From Timema cristinae (taxonomy: Eukaryota > Arthropoda > Insecta > Phasmatodea > Timematidae): a stretch of DNA of 64,000 nt. The notes below the pieces were generated by a model that worked only from the letters and a program-made list of their open reading frames with translations, had not been told where the DNA came from and searched no databases. The number at the start of each line of letters is the position of its first letter. The stretch's first letter is position 1. Location of the stretch: NCBI GenBank assembly GCA_039000515.1, contig JBCFYV010000001.1:31325061-31389060 (forward strand), in the 5' to 3' direction. Positions 34,046 to 46,250 of this stretch are shown here, in pieces. The translations under genes were made by a program, and so were the position numbers.

Positions 34046-34623
34046 TATATCATTGCTTTTTTTTGTATTTTTTGAATGCATGGATAATCTTAAAAATTAA
34101 AAATTGTTTTTCACTTTAAAAGCTTCAGTCGTCAGTAAACTAAACTGTTTTTGGCTCAAAATGTGTTTCTGTATAATAACGGTGGTAAATAACGCGAACG
34201 TGGATCGTGCTCTGTATGTCAATAGACAAACTGTAGAGACCTCAAATTGTAGTCCTAATACTAGCTACGAACTTCTACTTTATTTATACATCTTTGGTAA
34301 ACACTGTGTCTCATGGTTTCAAGATGTGAGTAAATACCCGTTGTCCACAAACATTGGAAATGTACAATTTTCATAATAAGAACCTTATCTGACAGATAAC
34401 CAATTTACCAGATCTACTTTCACGTAATCATATGTCAAGTCATTTGATTTCATCTTTCACTTTGGATTATATTACAAATATCTTTATAATAACGCTAATA
34501 TAATCTTAGGCCTACTTATAATGTAATCATTGCTGATCGGAATAAATATATTTGTATCTTATAAAGGACCCTTTTGATTGAAATTGACTATAGCACAACA
34601 AACGTTTACATATGAGTTTTTGT

Positions 34624-34860
34624 TTGCATCGTGTCTTACTACCCGTTAGGGCGGTTATCTAGGGCGTAGAAAGGGGGGGGGGGGGGGTTTGGTGAGAGCG
34701 GAACCCCCAAGTGGGGATGGGTCTCCTATACACACGTATACAAACTTTTATTGGCTAAAGGTATAGTAACATTTTCTAGTGGACCTCCCTAGACAAATAA
34801 TTTTCCACGCCCTTGGCTGTTATCTGCAGACATATGAGGCTAACCGCTATATCTTCATTC
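34624..34860 (-). mobile_element. SINE tail fragment holding a hAT MITE
   Basis: GCATCGTGTCTTACTACCCG is the complement of the common SINE tail. It is interrupted right after GTTAGGGCGGTTAT by the element at 34659-34815 and resumes as a GCTGTTAT target copy. Confidence 0.6.
34659..34815. mobile_element. 157-bp hAT-like MITE with 8-bp target duplication
   Basis: Left end CTAGGGCGTAGAAA; inverted right end CAAGGGCGTGGAAA. A G-run lies just inside, and CCCCCAAGTGGGGATGGG follows. The flanks GCGGTTAT (34651-34658) and GCTGTTAT (34816-34823) differ at one base. It is much smaller than the element at 7163-8117 but has the same end design. Confidence 0.7.
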
Positions 34861-35221
34861 TCGTAGTGTAAGAGCTTCGTTGAAGTGATCTGCTAACTTT
34901 CTATAAGACCATCCTTCACGCACACATCAGAAAAACTAGTTAGTTTTTCCTAACCTATTTAATGACATGTTTAGTTCTTAAGAACTTAATTTTTCCAGAA
35001 AGAGTACATTTAGCGCATTTCCCTAAGTCTCTCCATGTCATCATCTCGCAAGCAAGCTATACCGACCGAGCGGCCGCCGCATGATGGCAAAGATCGTGCC
35101 ACCATTTGTGGATAGAGGGTGTAGTTTGGTCAGCAAACAAACACTTCGGTAGCTAATCTCAGTTTCTAGACTGAAGCCGCTACTTATTTATTCAAGTAGC
35201 TCCTCATTTGTCATCACGAGG

Positions 35222-35336
35222 CTTATTTACCCCGTTATAGACCCACTACTTAACGGGGAAAAAAAATCTGGAAGCACCGCAAATCGAACCCGAGACCTCT
35301 GAATATGTAGTCAGGAACTCTGATCTCTAGACAATC
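35222..35336 (-). mobile_element. SINE N (tRNA-like head), minus strand, copy 1
   Basis: The minus strand reads GATTGTCTAGAGATCAGAGT, then GACTACATATTCAGAGG and the B-box-like TCTCGGGTTCGATTTGCGG. A related sequence is at 54705-54832. It has no common tail. Confidence 0.5.
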
Positions 35337-35339
35337 GAA

Positions 35340-36160
35340 ATGTATTTCCCTTTGTGACCTTGTAGACACCTTGTGGATTAATACAAAAAAAAAGGGTTTT
35401 CGTCCTTTTATTTATTCTCATACTGGCTAACGAAAACGCTTTTTTGAAACTAACCACGCATTCACGGATGTACCTATTTGTCACGCCCCTCCACTCCCCC
35501 TGCCCTTGTTGTATTACATGGAAGTTGTAATTCACCCTGTCCGTGAAAGCTACACCCATAACCCCGGTGTTTCTCCATTTCGACCCCTGACCTTTGCGAC
35601 CTCCCCCCCCCCCCTCTCTCTCTTTCCAACCCTGCATTTGTCCGAACCGCGTTTTATTTGTGCCCTTACAGCGGGCACAACCCCGTCATTACTATGTATG
35701 CGGTGCACACATTGGTTGCGGGAAATTCCAGGTGGTAAGCTTTTTTCCCCTCTCACGCCACCCTCCCTCAGCTTTTTCGAATATTAAAAACTGCTTGTGG
35801 CTCGTCACAAAAAATAATAATGTTGAAGCATATATAAATGTCTACAATCTGTATTCTCATCGCATCATACATCTTTTGTGAATGTACGACTCTTTGCTCA
35901 TATAGACGGATTACTCGACTAATATTGTTTTTAATTAAAAACTAATCCCCAGCTCCGGTTCATGTAAATTTGAGTTTGCAGTGAAAGTTTTAACCTAGGT
36001 GATGGCCATTGATTGTAAACACGATATTTATACATGTAGTAAAAAAAAAAGTATATTATACAGGTGCACCGTAAAATGTGGACCTAATTTATCGGCGGAC
36101 AGGAGACAAAAACAACGAAAAAATCAATATAAACATGTGTTCCATTTGACCTTTTTCTGA
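35340..36160. other. GC-richer unassigned patch and flanks
   Basis: 35470-35770 is C-rich, with overlapping ORFs of 68-108 codons on both strands and a 14-bp C-run near 35600. No domain is recognised and no splice pair convinces. The rest is AT-rich. Confidence 0.4.
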
Positions 36161-36218
36161 GTTATTATTTTATTATTATTATTATTATTATTATTTATTA
36201 TTATTATATATAATTATT
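36161..36218. repeat. (TTA)n microsatellite, tail of the neighbouring SINE
   Basis: About 55 bp of TTA units directly before a minus-strand SINE tail, so it is the expanded 3' (AAT)n tail of that SINE. Confidence 0.85.
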
Positions 36219-36351
36219 AGCACCGCGTCTTACTACCCGTTCGGGTTATACGCACTTACGCTAATGTGTAATGGTAGGGTGATTTTGAGCTGAAATGAAG
36301 GACCTACAGTTTAACGTGGAATCCGAACCACGGTGGTGGCCTGGCATTCCG
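36217..36351 (-). mobile_element. SINE C, 3' part, minus strand
   Basis: Tail complement AGCACCGCGTCTTACTACCC followed by the end of the C body (GACCTACAGTTTAACGTGGA, CCACGGTGGTGGCCTGGCAT). It breaks off at TTCCGAG. Confidence 0.85.
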
Positions 36352-36359
36352 AGTTATAG

Positions 36360-37560
36360 TCGCATGTTTATACTCATGTGGAGCTGTTTATGTAGTTGTT
36401 TTTTTAATTTTTAGGTTATATGTTCATGGTTTACGTCATTGTTGAGTAATTTTTAGGTATTTATCGTGAATAAGTATTTAAAAAAATACTATTCATGTTT
36501 CTGTAAATGCATAAATACTAAGACTAAAGATTTGTCACCACATAATTGTCAGCGTGAGAAGATAGGTTTCAATTAGACTTTGTTCACGCTTTACTTGTAT
36601 GGTTGGAAAATTGACATTTCTCATGAGGCACTGCTGTTAGGCTCGAAAGGGAAGGTTGGAGGGGATAATTTTTACTTCTGAAACAGGTATTTGGGAATTA
36701 ACTTTTGGATCGTTGTAGAGATAGCGTGAGATTATCGTGCTAAAATGTTTTAAAAACGTTCTACAGAATGTTGCCTCACTCGACTTTCTAGTTAGGTCCA
36801 CTCCTTTAAGACAATAACATGTTCATAGATTTTAAGCTTTCAATGTATAACTTAAGCAAAACGTGTTTTTTTTCCCCTTCGCAAAACGGTGAGAAATTTT
36901 AAACTACCCCTCTCACCGATACAAAGAGAATAGAAGATAACGCCAGGTAAAGAGACATCTGATTGGCAGAGCTTGTGACATAACTCAGGGCACAAGCCAA
37001 CGCGTTACATACATGAAGCTATAGGGAAGCCAAATTAAGTTGTTAAAAATCAGGTCACATTTTAGAACTTAACTAATAAATAAACATTTAAAATCCACAC
37101 CATTGTCCAACTAACGTCAATACTCTCTTTAATTAAAATAAAATGTGTTAATACTAAAACATCCACTCATGCATAACTGCTGTGTACTGAGTGACGTAAG
37201 TGATGACGTAATCAAATTCCTCTAAGTGGCACTATCTTTATATTCTCTTTACATTGCCTTTGCTTTCTCTTTATCTATTTTTTGGACCATACCACTTAAG
37301 TAAGAATTGAGGTGTTATGAAAAATATTTCATTTATTGACACACACTAACAAGTGTTTCCGTGGTGATATAGCCTACATTATAACGAATTAATGTACGGA
37401 TAAGCCACTACGCGCATAACAGAAAAACTGAAAATTCTCTAGGAAAATCGAGGGCTTATTTTGTATGCTATTATTTTTGCCGACATCCTGGACCCATAAC
37501 GTCTAAAATTGGCTATGGCTTGTCAAATTTGGTTCAACCGTTTTATCTTAATTTATTATC
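36360..37560. other. Unassigned stretch
   Basis: AT-rich without a supported gene. Two TGACGTAA boxes occur near 37191 and 37205, which could bind CREB/bZIP factors, but nothing else marks a promoter. Confidence 0.4.
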
Positions 37561-37577
37561 TGAAATAATATTATCAA

Positions 37578-37851
37578 GGTGACCTGGTGGTCTAGGGGTA
37601 AGCTGTCAGACTTCTATGCTGGCGGTCGGGGTTCAATCCTCGGTCCCGGCAAAGATTTATCTGATTGCCAAACCCTTCCTTCACCTCTGACAAGACATCT
37701 TGTGAGTGTGGGGAATGCCAGGTCGCCACCGTGGTTCGGATTCCACGTTAAACTGTAGGTCCTTCATTTCATCAACAATCACCCTACCATTACACATTAG
37801 CGTAAGTGCGTATAACCCGAACGGGTAGTAAGACGCGGTGCTAATAATAAT
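37578..37851 (+). mobile_element. SINE C, full length with 14-bp TSD
   Basis: GGTGACCTGGTGGTCTAGGG head, CGGGGTTCAATCCTCGGTCC B box, full body and tail with (AAT)n. Target copies AATAATATTATCAA lie at 37564-37577 and 37852-37865. Confidence 0.93.
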
Positions 37852-37911
37852 AATAATATTATCAAATTACATACAGTATATAGACGCTCATATTTAGAAG
37901 AATTGACATTG

Positions 37912-38325
37912 AATGTAAGAAAGATTAGGAAAATGGAGGTAATGGGAATGAAGTTTTGGAGGAGCACGTTAGCTGTCACGAGGAGAAACAGGATTAATAA
38001 TGAAGCTATCCGGGAAAGAGTAGAGGTAAGGGGTACATGAAGTAGTAGAGAAGAAAGACTGAGCTTATATTAGCATGTAATGAGTATGGAAAAATAGAGG
38101 ATGCAATAGAAAATGATGGAAATAAAGTAAGTAGGAAAAGACTGTAAGGGAGGCCGAGAAAAAGATGAGAGTAGCAGCTAACAGAAAGTGTGCAAGTGAA
38201 GACTGGAAGCAATTAAAGTATGAGGAATGTTGGAAGAATTGAGGAAGATTGAGGGATTTTAGTAAAATGACCCGGCCACAGGCTGAAAACAGTTGATGGT
38301 GATGATGTTGACAATAATAATGTTT
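37912..38325 (+). pseudogene. Non-LTR retrotransposon (LINE) C-terminal remnant
   Basis: In one frame this reads RKIRKMEVMGMKFWRSTLAV then TRRNRINNEAIRERVEV. This is the post-RT segment of many insect LINEs (EM-FLRR--GVTRRDRIRNE-IR--L-V). Further on come HVMSMEK and GRPRKR, matching the HV-RM / GRPRKRW block, with several stop codons. The piece ends GACCCGGCCACAGGCTGAAA and a (GAT)-rich stretch, like LINE 3' ends. It lies just after SINE C and is long dead. The clade cannot be set from this part. Confidence 0.7.
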
Positions 38326-38329
38326 TTGG

Positions 38330-39400
38330 CAGAATGCAAGAATTAATTTAATTTTTTATTTGAATAAATATTTCTTAGTTTCCCTTTTTAAGTTTTTATT
38401 TGATTTATTTTAGTCGTGTAATTCTTTTAGTTTTTTTTATCTTTGACAATTTTTTGTGCAAATCTGAAGTAATTAATTCATCCGCACATTTTCAACCGTC
38501 GCGACTTTTTTTTTTCTATTTTTCTTTCTTCTGATAATTAAAGGTAACTCCACGCCAGGGAGAGCTTAGAGAACTCCGGTCGGTCGGTCTACTTTTGTTT
38601 TGATGAGCGGGTGCAATTTGATGCAGGAACGTATAATTTTTTTTTTGTCTGTCGCGATAGGTGGGATTGCACGTCCTGTGGTTCGTACATTTATCATCGA
38701 AGCGCGATGGGACAGACCTATCGTTCTTGTCCAGCCGTATATTTAAACTATACCTGCACTCACCCCTTTATTACATCCTTTTTATTTAAACACCCCGTTC
38801 CTAGTTCAGGGGGATCAATAGTTTATTGTTTCTTGATTGTGGGAAGATTGTGCTGTCAGAGCTATGGTTGCTCTCTGTGGCTTATTCCTCATAAATTGTT
38901 TCACCATCACTTGCAGGTCTCGTCAATGGACACGATCATGGATTCTCAGAACACTGCCAAACAACCGTGAGACTTTGGTTCGGATACCGTAAAGGTCGAA
39001 GTGTAGTCCACACGTGTCATGAAAGCAGGCAGGATATAACTCCTAATTTAACCCCGTTCGTACGCTATCCTAAATTTATTGTTTTTTTTTTTTTAATATT
39101 TCTGTTCACGTTGACTGTTCTTCATTTATTATTCATTTTTGAATAGTAAGCAAAGAAGGCGGAATTCAATTCTTTTCTATGTCATTATGAGAAATAAAAT
39201 AATATTTACCATCCATACTCTCAACAACAAAAGCAAATTATCATTGTCAACAAAATTACTATTCTAAAATAATTGTAGATAGTTTAAAATTAAAATTAAA
39301 ATTTATTTTAGTGTAAAATATTTCAGGGTCGCAGAATTTCATTTAAAATATGTTGTTGATTTCTGCAATTTAGGCTTTGCTCGGTTTGATTTAATTTATA
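38330..39400. other. Unassigned; weak exon candidate at 38917-38966
   Basis: CACCATCACTTGCAG precedes a 50-bp segment followed by GTGAGA. Two frames are open in it. ORF 38611-38970 has no recognisable domain. The remaining sequence is AT-rich with nothing seen. Confidence 0.3.
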
Positions 39401-39405
39401 ATAAG

Positions 39406-39675
39406 CTAGCAGAAGTACCCGGCGTTGCCCGATGTAATCGTGAAATGAACTGCTTGCTTCAAACAGACATAAAAAATATCTTTAAGTTATTTAAACCCAG
39501 TTTTAAATAAATTTAAAAATATCTAGACAAAAATATAAAATTCCGGCTTTGAGGTGCACGTGTTTGGGCACAGGGGCTACTAATTATAAAATTGTATACT
39601 TTTTCATGGGGTAATTATCGCGCAATGCTCATGACAGACAAACTAACTCTTCATTTTATTAATACAAACAGTAAT
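39406..39675 (-). mobile_element. Helitron-like 3' end, minus strand
   Basis: Begins CTAGCAGAAGTACCCGGCGT then TGCCCG. On the minus strand this is a GC-rich hairpin followed by CTAG, the Helitron 3' form. The base before is G rather than the expected A. The far end (CAGACAAACTAACTCTTCAT) resembles the start of such elements but the exact boundary is unclear. Confidence 0.45.
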
Positions 39676-39690
39676 AATAAGTTTTTCTAC

Positions 39691-39733
39691 TATACGTAGG
39701 CGAACCCGATAGGTATTGAGACGCGGTGCTAAA
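39691..39733 (+). mobile_element. SINE common-tail fragment
   Basis: TACGTAGGCGAACCCGATAG then GTATTGAGACGCGGTGCTAA. Only the tail is present. Confidence 0.55.
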
Positions 39734-40343
39734 AGGAAAACATACACATATAGCTTAGTGGCATGTTTTCACAATCTTTTAGATTTTTACGCTCTTCTAT
39801 GATTAGTTTTTTTTCTTAAATATTTAAAATTACATAGAATTATTTTTTAAATATTAATTTTACTCTCATTGGAAATTTGCTTTTCATTTTGGGTCCATGT
39901 ATGGTAAAAAATAGATTTAACTCTCCATAATATGACATAGAAACAATTATAGAATCCGTCATTTTTGTGTACTATTCCCGTTAAAAAGGTTCCTGCCAAT
40001 GTTGGCTCTTTCTAATTTATTTAATATCTTCTAAAAAAAGTTCCTCCAAGCTCCAATCAGATTATAGCTGCTCAGGTGAAGGTAGCGACTTAGCGGGTGC
40101 ACTAACGATGATTGGACCACGTGCACGTCTCATTTCCAGCGCGGTAATTTGTCAAGATCCGACTCGGAACCTAAGAGAGATTGATGCCTCCACTTACACT
40201 ATTTTCCTTCGTCGGAACAACGGTTCCATTCCCCGCGAGCCGACGAATATTTTTTTTTAACTTAAGTTTAAAGGTTTAATCGTAAAATGTTTGTGTCATC
40301 TGCATACCTTCTCCGTGATTGATTATAGTTATTATATATTTAA

Positions 40344-40691
40344 GGTGGGAGTGTAGATAAAGCGAGTTAAGGGCAGTATTTTTTGTTAAATTTTTTTGGT
40401 CAAAACCTATAAAATATTGCTCCAATAGAAACAAAGAGTTTAATTTTCTCCTCAAGGTGGGTGATCTCAAAAGTTGTGGAATATCTGTCAAGAGTGTCCC
40501 GGAAATTAATAACAACATTTTAATCTTCATTTAAATTTTTATCATCTAATCCCGCTATGCTCATGACAAATATTCAACAAATTTTGATATCACAATTTGA
40601 AGAAAATTAAACTCTAAATTTTTTCCCTATAAAAACTGAAAAAACAAAAAAAAAAAAACACTGCCCTTAACTCGCGTTTTCCATTTTCACC
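40344..40691. mobile_element. MITE D, copy 1
   Basis: The left TIR GGTGGGAGTGTAGATAAAGC, with GAGTTAAGGGCAGT following, is inverted at the right end (ACTGCCCTTAACTCGCG, then CACC). TTAA (40340-40343) precedes the element; on the right the target is mutated to CTGA. The interior carries GCTATGCTCATGACAAATAT, shared with the other copies. About 348 bp, non-coding. Confidence 0.7.
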
Positions 40692-40699
40692 CTGATAAG

Positions 40700-41155
40700 C
40701 GTAGTTGCCCTACTACATTTCATGACCTAGTGTCAAAACTGCCTATCGGTTAAATTAGCTAACCTAAATTAGGGTGACTACGCATCTGAAAAAAAAACGG
40801 TAAAAATTAAAACAAAGGAATTTTTTTTGTGTCTCATAAAATCCGACCAAACTAATAACTACAAAAAAAAAAGAGATTATTTTTAAATTTTGGACATTAA
40901 ACTGCAAGCTTTAAAAAATAGGCCGTCCTGCATGAAAGAAAAGTCGGACTGAAACACAAATACGCTGATTCAAAAATACGCATGTCTCCTTCTATTTTCT
41001 TAATGCAGAGACTTTGGTTGTATATGCAAACAACTGAATAAATGCCCCTCCCCCACCCCTCCCCATCAAATCATCTGGTTTTCTATACACCATTGACATG
41101 ACTTCATACGAGTCAATTTTATAAATATAGAAATTTCACTCCTCCATAGTATTAT
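40700..41155. other. Unassigned AT-rich stretch
   Basis: A-rich runs and no recognisable feature. Confidence 0.5.
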
Positions 41156-41159
41156 CTAA

Positions 41160-41475
41160 GATTGCGGTTTTCAACCGGTGTGCCGCGTCACCTTGGTTTG
41201 CCACGAAGGGCCCGCAGGTGTGCCGTGGGCGTTTGAGGGAAGGTATAAAGAACGAGGAAAAATATATGGAATAGAAAATAAATTGTTTATAAATCCACGA
41301 TCAACATTATTCTTATTTTTAAAAATTACACAATTATTAAAATTTCAGCTATTGAATCTTTTAAACACAATACTCTTTATTTTTTAATTATAAACTCTCT
41401 CCTTAAAACACTGATTGTGTGCCTAGACCATTTTAGCGTCTTGGTCAGTGTGCCGCGAGTTGAATTTTTTTTATA
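41160..41475. mobile_element. hAT-type repeat with GTGTGCCGC ends
   Basis: Starts GCGGTTTTCAACCGGTGTGC, then a GTGTGCCGTGGGCG repeat, and has CAGTGTGCCGCGAG near the right end. This is the known pattern of a widespread animal hAT repeat that begins CAGTGGTTCTCAACC and carries inverted GTGTGCCGC motifs. The ends are eroded; no TSD. ORF 41178-41387 inside is incidental. Confidence 0.55.
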
Positions 41476-42103
41476 AATTCCATCTGAAAAACTTGAAAAT
41501 CACAGGGAATCATATATTTATGAAATTAATGGCAACCCTGCTAAATAAAATATTAAAAGTGACTGAGAAAAAAAAATCGCAAAAGCATTTTCTATAGATA
41601 AAGTATATTGTGAAACCACGAAAGGAATTATTTTCACCCTTAGTACACTTGATGCGTACATGTTTTAGGCCTTTTTAACCTTGGAGTCAATATTACCTTT
41701 CTATAAAAAATGAACCTAACTTATTCCATGATTTAATATTTTAAAGGTATTAAAATAACATCATTAACAAAAAGTTCACCAAATTCATCTTTCAGGCGAA
41801 GAAATTGACACACACTGTTTAATGCGAGAAAGGATATGAGAAAGTATAGTGTATGTGATAAATGATTACACATTTAATATCTTGTGCTGCATCGTGACGG
41901 CAAGGAAGATGTCTTGATTTATTATACAAATGGACGTTTGTAACATCTCTTAGAAAAAACAAAAATATTGGTTGTTATCAACATTGAAGACATTTTACTA
42001 CAATATTAGTGTTATTTCACAAGAATTGATAATATCTTTCAAAAGTTACAGCTGAAAATCTCATGGCTTGATGCATGAATACCTGAAAAGTAGCTTTTCA
42101 TAC

Positions 42104-42785
42104 AGGTTGTCCAACGACTTGGAAAACAGGGAAAAGTCGGGTAATTTGCTTGGTCAGAGAAAAGTAATGAAAAAGTCTGGGATTTTTTAAACAAAATTTC
42201 TGGAATTTTTACATATTCAATAGAAAAAACCAACAACTTTTAATTACTATCATAAAAATAACAAATTTCTTCTAGTTAATTTACACCTCGAATCTAGGTC
42301 TATCTTAACAGTTTTCCCCTTGTTGACCATGCTAATCTTAATTCTCAAGGTCAACATGTGATTTTAAAGTTTTCTTTTCACCTCTCTACCGCATGTCCTT
42401 AGCCAAAGTTGAGGCATGGTTATGCACAAGCGCGAGAATTGATTATTTTATTGGAAGAAGACACTAAAAAATGTGTCTCACAATTATTAAGCTGTAATGG
42501 TGTAAGGCGAACTTTTAATGTCTCAATATTATCTCACTCAATTCTAGCTTAGCTCGCACTATGGGATAGGCCATTCATTGCTTTAGACTGATATATTTAA
42601 ACACCTCATAGTGAGACATAATTTCAGAATGTGTATGTGTCCAAAAATATTATTACATTAAATTGCAATATTAGTAAAAAATATAATATATAGTGAATAG
42701 AAAAGTCAGTAATTTGTTCTGGAATACCTGGAAGAGTCAAGGAATTTGAAAATACTCGTATACATTCTGGGCACCTTATTATAGT
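42104..42785 (+). repeat. Repeat G, copy 2
   Basis: Full-length partner of 18505-19149. It opens ACTTGGAAAACAGGGAAAAG and closes AATACCTGGAAGAGTCAAGG. Its outer ends AGGTTGTCCA and (inverted) AGGTGCCCA form a short imperfect terminal repeat, which supports a DNA transposon origin. Confidence 0.6.
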
Positions 42786-42799
42786 TGTCAGATATGTCC

Positions 42800-44970
42800 A
42801 TTTGTAAAAAAAAATGCGCTATGCAAGTTCGTCGCATGCACGAGGTCACAGGAACTGCCTTGAAATGTAACTGGCATGAATGTTAATACCTGATAGTGTT
42901 TATGTATCAATCAAAACTGGTCGCTTCTTTGGCGTTAACCCCATTAGCACCGAGGCTTTAATTTCAATTATGAGGTTCGACTGAAGTGTATCAGTGTGAT
43001 TAATCATTTGGGAGCTGTGGTAATTCATGCAGCTGTGTACAACAAGGTCTTGTCTTTCGAAATATCATCGAGCTTGTTAAACGTACGAAAACAGTGAATC
43101 GGATGCACATAACTTTCCGAAACGACGGCTCGTTTAAAGTTATTAATAGTACTCACTAGAAACTTGGTTACTAGTATTAAGTTAGTATTACTTACTAATG
43201 ACTTAACTTAGTAGTTCTTAGTTTCTAAGTAGTTCCCAAGTTTAATTCACCTTTTTACAATCCTCCACAACATACTTTGATTCCGGAAGATATCAAGAAG
43301 TTACTAAGTTCCAGTCACTTATAACAAACCTCAAAAATATCATTACAATATTATTTGTTAATATGAGTGATTTGTATCACCTCTGCAGTCGAAAGGTTTT
43401 CATATCTAGACTATAGTCAAATTTTTCATAAGATCCAGACAGCTAGAAAATTTACTATGTAGCTTACTTTCCTAAGTCAAGCCATGTGATCTGCTACAAT
43501 CAAAGGTTTTTTTTTTCCTAAAAGGTTTTTCTTATGAAAATTGAGCTGTTACGTGAATCTTGGGCTCATATCCTTAGGCGCTATTCCCAAATCAGTGACT
43601 GAATCGCGCAACGTATTATTACACTGCTTCTGAATAGCAATCCACATTTATTATTATTATTATTATTTATTTTTGTTCTGTCTTACGACAGGTCCATTCC
43701 TCTTTTCAGTGGATTTAGAAATCCAATGCGCCCTGTCCTCTGCCTTCTCCAGCTATGCTATCCACATTGGCGAACATAAACGTGCTAGTATTTCTTAGTT
43801 CCTCAATAAATGTGAATTTCTCCACAGGCAACTTTAACGAAATTTGCGTATGCGTATGTGTGTGTGTGTGTTTGTGTGAACATGAACTGTTCCTCCGAGT
43901 TTTTATATTTTCTCTGAACTGCAAGAACAAGTAAAATAAATAGTAATAGTAAAAAAAAAGTCCAATAGCCTGCACAAGTAGAATGAATGGACCAATGGGG
44001 GTGCTAGGTAGGCAAGCGTCTGTCAGGACACGGGGGAACTTGTAATGATCTGTGTGGCTGACGTCACATCCGCCACTCTCTTCAAAGAAACCTCTATAAT
44101 GACCCCTTCCACAACTGCGCTGCGTTTCATTCGCTGCCAACTTATTTTTCTACCCACTTCATTTTCTTTTGTTCTGGAGTTCTACTTGTGCGATTATGAG
44201 ATCTTTGTGTGGTTTCTGCACATACTACTCCTTTCACTCTCAAGTAATCCCATTTTTTCATCTTACTGAAACTAAACTTATGCTGCTTCTGAGTACTATT
44301 CCCCTCAGAATTAAAAGTCTAAAATAATATTCCCGTTAGTTATTATTGAAAGAACCATAATATTCTTAAAGCTTTTACAGTGTTGCAGAAAGTATAAAAG
44401 TGAACATTTTTGTTTGTAATCACAAAGATAAACTTATCCACGTTACAATGCACAATTTCACCGTTTTCCTCCATATGGGAAATATCGATGAAATTATTAA
44501 TCATTAGTGCGGACAGTTAATAATTAATTATCAACTAATTGATGGCCTTTGACATAACTTTTTTTTTGCTACTAGACCTTAAAATTAATGCTATCAACGG
44601 CTTAGGTTAACAAAATTATATTTTACCCCCTTCGAGCTGTTACCATATCCATACAAATAGAGTAAATTTGAAGAAGGTATAATTATAAGTTGGACAATGA
44701 ACTTTCAAGTTCCTAGTGCCATAAAGTAAGTAAGCAAGCAAGGACAACATATGTAAAGTGTTCTTTAAGTATATGAATTACCCTTTACCTGCACTAAAGG
44801 GCACGAAAACAATGGCTCCAGTATTTTTTTTTTCTTTGTCTATTTGTGACATGAAGGGCGGGGTCATAACTCTTGCCTGGTGAGCTGAAGGTTTTCTTCC
44901 CTAAATTGTTTCCATTCTTCCCCCTTCCCGCGCAAATCCGGTTAAACTCTTAACGTCCTAATTACAATCT
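42800..44970. other. Unassigned; small palindrome, (TG)n and a CRE
   Basis: 43180-43270 contains inverted AGTAGTTCTTAGTTTC/ACTAGAAACTTGG-type pieces. (TG)n lies at about 43856-43877. TGACGTCA, a perfect CRE, is at 44059-44066, beside CATCCG. ORFs 43715-44140 and 44045-44269 overlap on opposite strands and match no family I know. Confidence 0.4.
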
Positions 44971-44972
44971 AC

Positions 44973-45200
44973 TCTTCAAAGGCCGGATGGTCCAAAGTGT
45001 CACTCTAGTGTTTGACTGACCTACTGAGATCGAGGTTCGAATCCCAGTCGAGTACACTGAGGGTGGTTTTTCCTAAATGGTTTCCCCCTCTATTTCCACT
45101 CAAATGTGGGTAGATTACCTCTAAAATGCTTCGTTCCTCATCCCTACCCAGTAGAGGAATTGCGTGTAATATTAACATGTAGTAAGACTCGGTGATAGAT
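44973..45200 (+). mobile_element. SINE B
   Basis: AAAGGCCGGATGGTCCAAAG head, GAGGTTCGAATCCCAGTCGA B box, body CATCCCTACCCAGTAGAGGA, tail ACATGTAGTAAGACTCGGTG. Confidence 0.8.
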
Positions 45201-45207
45201 TATTTGG

Positions 45208-45313
45208 AGAAACCACACTCGGTACCCGGCCAATAAAGACCCTGATCTCCCGGACATCAGCAGTCTAGTCTATTACTATAGTGACCCATTAGACCAGACG
45301 GCCACTGAAAGTG
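45208..45313 (-). mobile_element. SINE B, head half, minus strand
   Basis: Complement of the B-box region and head (GACCCTGATCTCCCGGACAT, GACCAGACGGCCACTGAAAG). It lies tail-to-tail with the previous SINE B and next to a SINE C. Confidence 0.6.
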
Positions 45314-45329
45314 ATTCTATAATGTTCAG

Positions 45330-45594
45330 GGTGACCTGGTGGTCTAGGGGTAAGGTGTCAGACTTCTGTGCTGGCGGCCGGGGTTCAATCCTTGGTCCCG
45401 GCACAGATTTATCTGATTACCAAACCCTTCCTCCACCTCTGACAAGACATCTTGTGAATGTGGGGAATGCCAGGCCTCCACCGTGGTTCGGATTCCACGT
45501 TAAACTGTAGGTCCTTCATTTCATCTCACAATCACCCTACCATTACACATTAGCGTAAGTGCGTATAACCCAAACGGGTAGTAAGACGCGGTGC

Positions 45595-45627
<33 letters not shown>
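45330..45627 (+). mobile_element. SINE C, full length with TSD
   Basis: GGTGACCTGGTGGTCTAGGG head through the common tail and about 13 AAT units. Target copies TATAATGTTCAG at 45318-45329 and 45628-45639. Nearly identical to the copy at 29054-29337. Confidence 0.93.
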
Positions 45628-45629
<2 letters not shown>

Positions 45630-46109
45630 TAATGTTCAGTTTTTTCATATGCAAAGAGATAATACCAATCAGGAGGTAGTTTCCGTAAATTTGAATGGTA
45701 TTTGTTATGTCCTAAATCATGCTTCTTTTTAATACGTTTTTTATTTTAAGTAATTAAAATAATGGGTATAGATTGACGTGTTTTGTTGTAATGTTTTAGT
45801 TTTAATTTTAAAATGACAAGACACTCTTATAGAAAAGACCGCCTCATATAATGGAAAACTCATACTTAATTTGTATGTAGATATTGCAGCTCGAACCAAG
45901 GTTTGTTCCTGGTCTCTATTAGAAAACAGTGAAATTGATAGACCCTACTAGTAAAATAATTTTATCGTGGCTAAAAACAACTTGACATTTAAAAAAAACT
46001 ATCTTACTGGGGTCAATTTAGCTTTCGTCAAGTAAAGAATGCGGAAAACCACAATTGGTTGATTTCTAGTTCGAGTAATCTTGTAACTTAAATAATATCC
46101 CGGTTAATC

Positions 46110-46250
46110 CGTCGTGAAATGGACCGTGGGATGGAAGGAGATGAGTCACTATGCTCATCATGACAAATGTTCAATAAAGGTTGATTTTACTCCGTCTACA
46201 AAATTAAGTGTGTTTACTTTAGCAATAGTTTATTTATTTTAGGGAAAAAA
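46110..46250. mobile_element. MITE D, partial copy
   Basis: CACTATGCTCATCATGACAA then ATGTTCAATAAAGG resembles the D interior (GCTATGCTCATGACAAATAT then TCAACAAA). No ends are seen. Confidence 0.4.

Noticed and set aside
35311..35881. Cluster of ORFs on both strands
   Set aside because: Mutual shadows in a C-rich patch, containing a homopolymer run.
38611..38970. 119-codon ORF as a cysteine-rich secreted protein
   Set aside because: Starts at GTG, no signal peptide at the start, cysteines without a known spacing, no promoter.
43180..43270. Small palindrome as a MITE
   Set aside because: Arms are short and imperfect, and no TSD; likely chance in AT-rich DNA.
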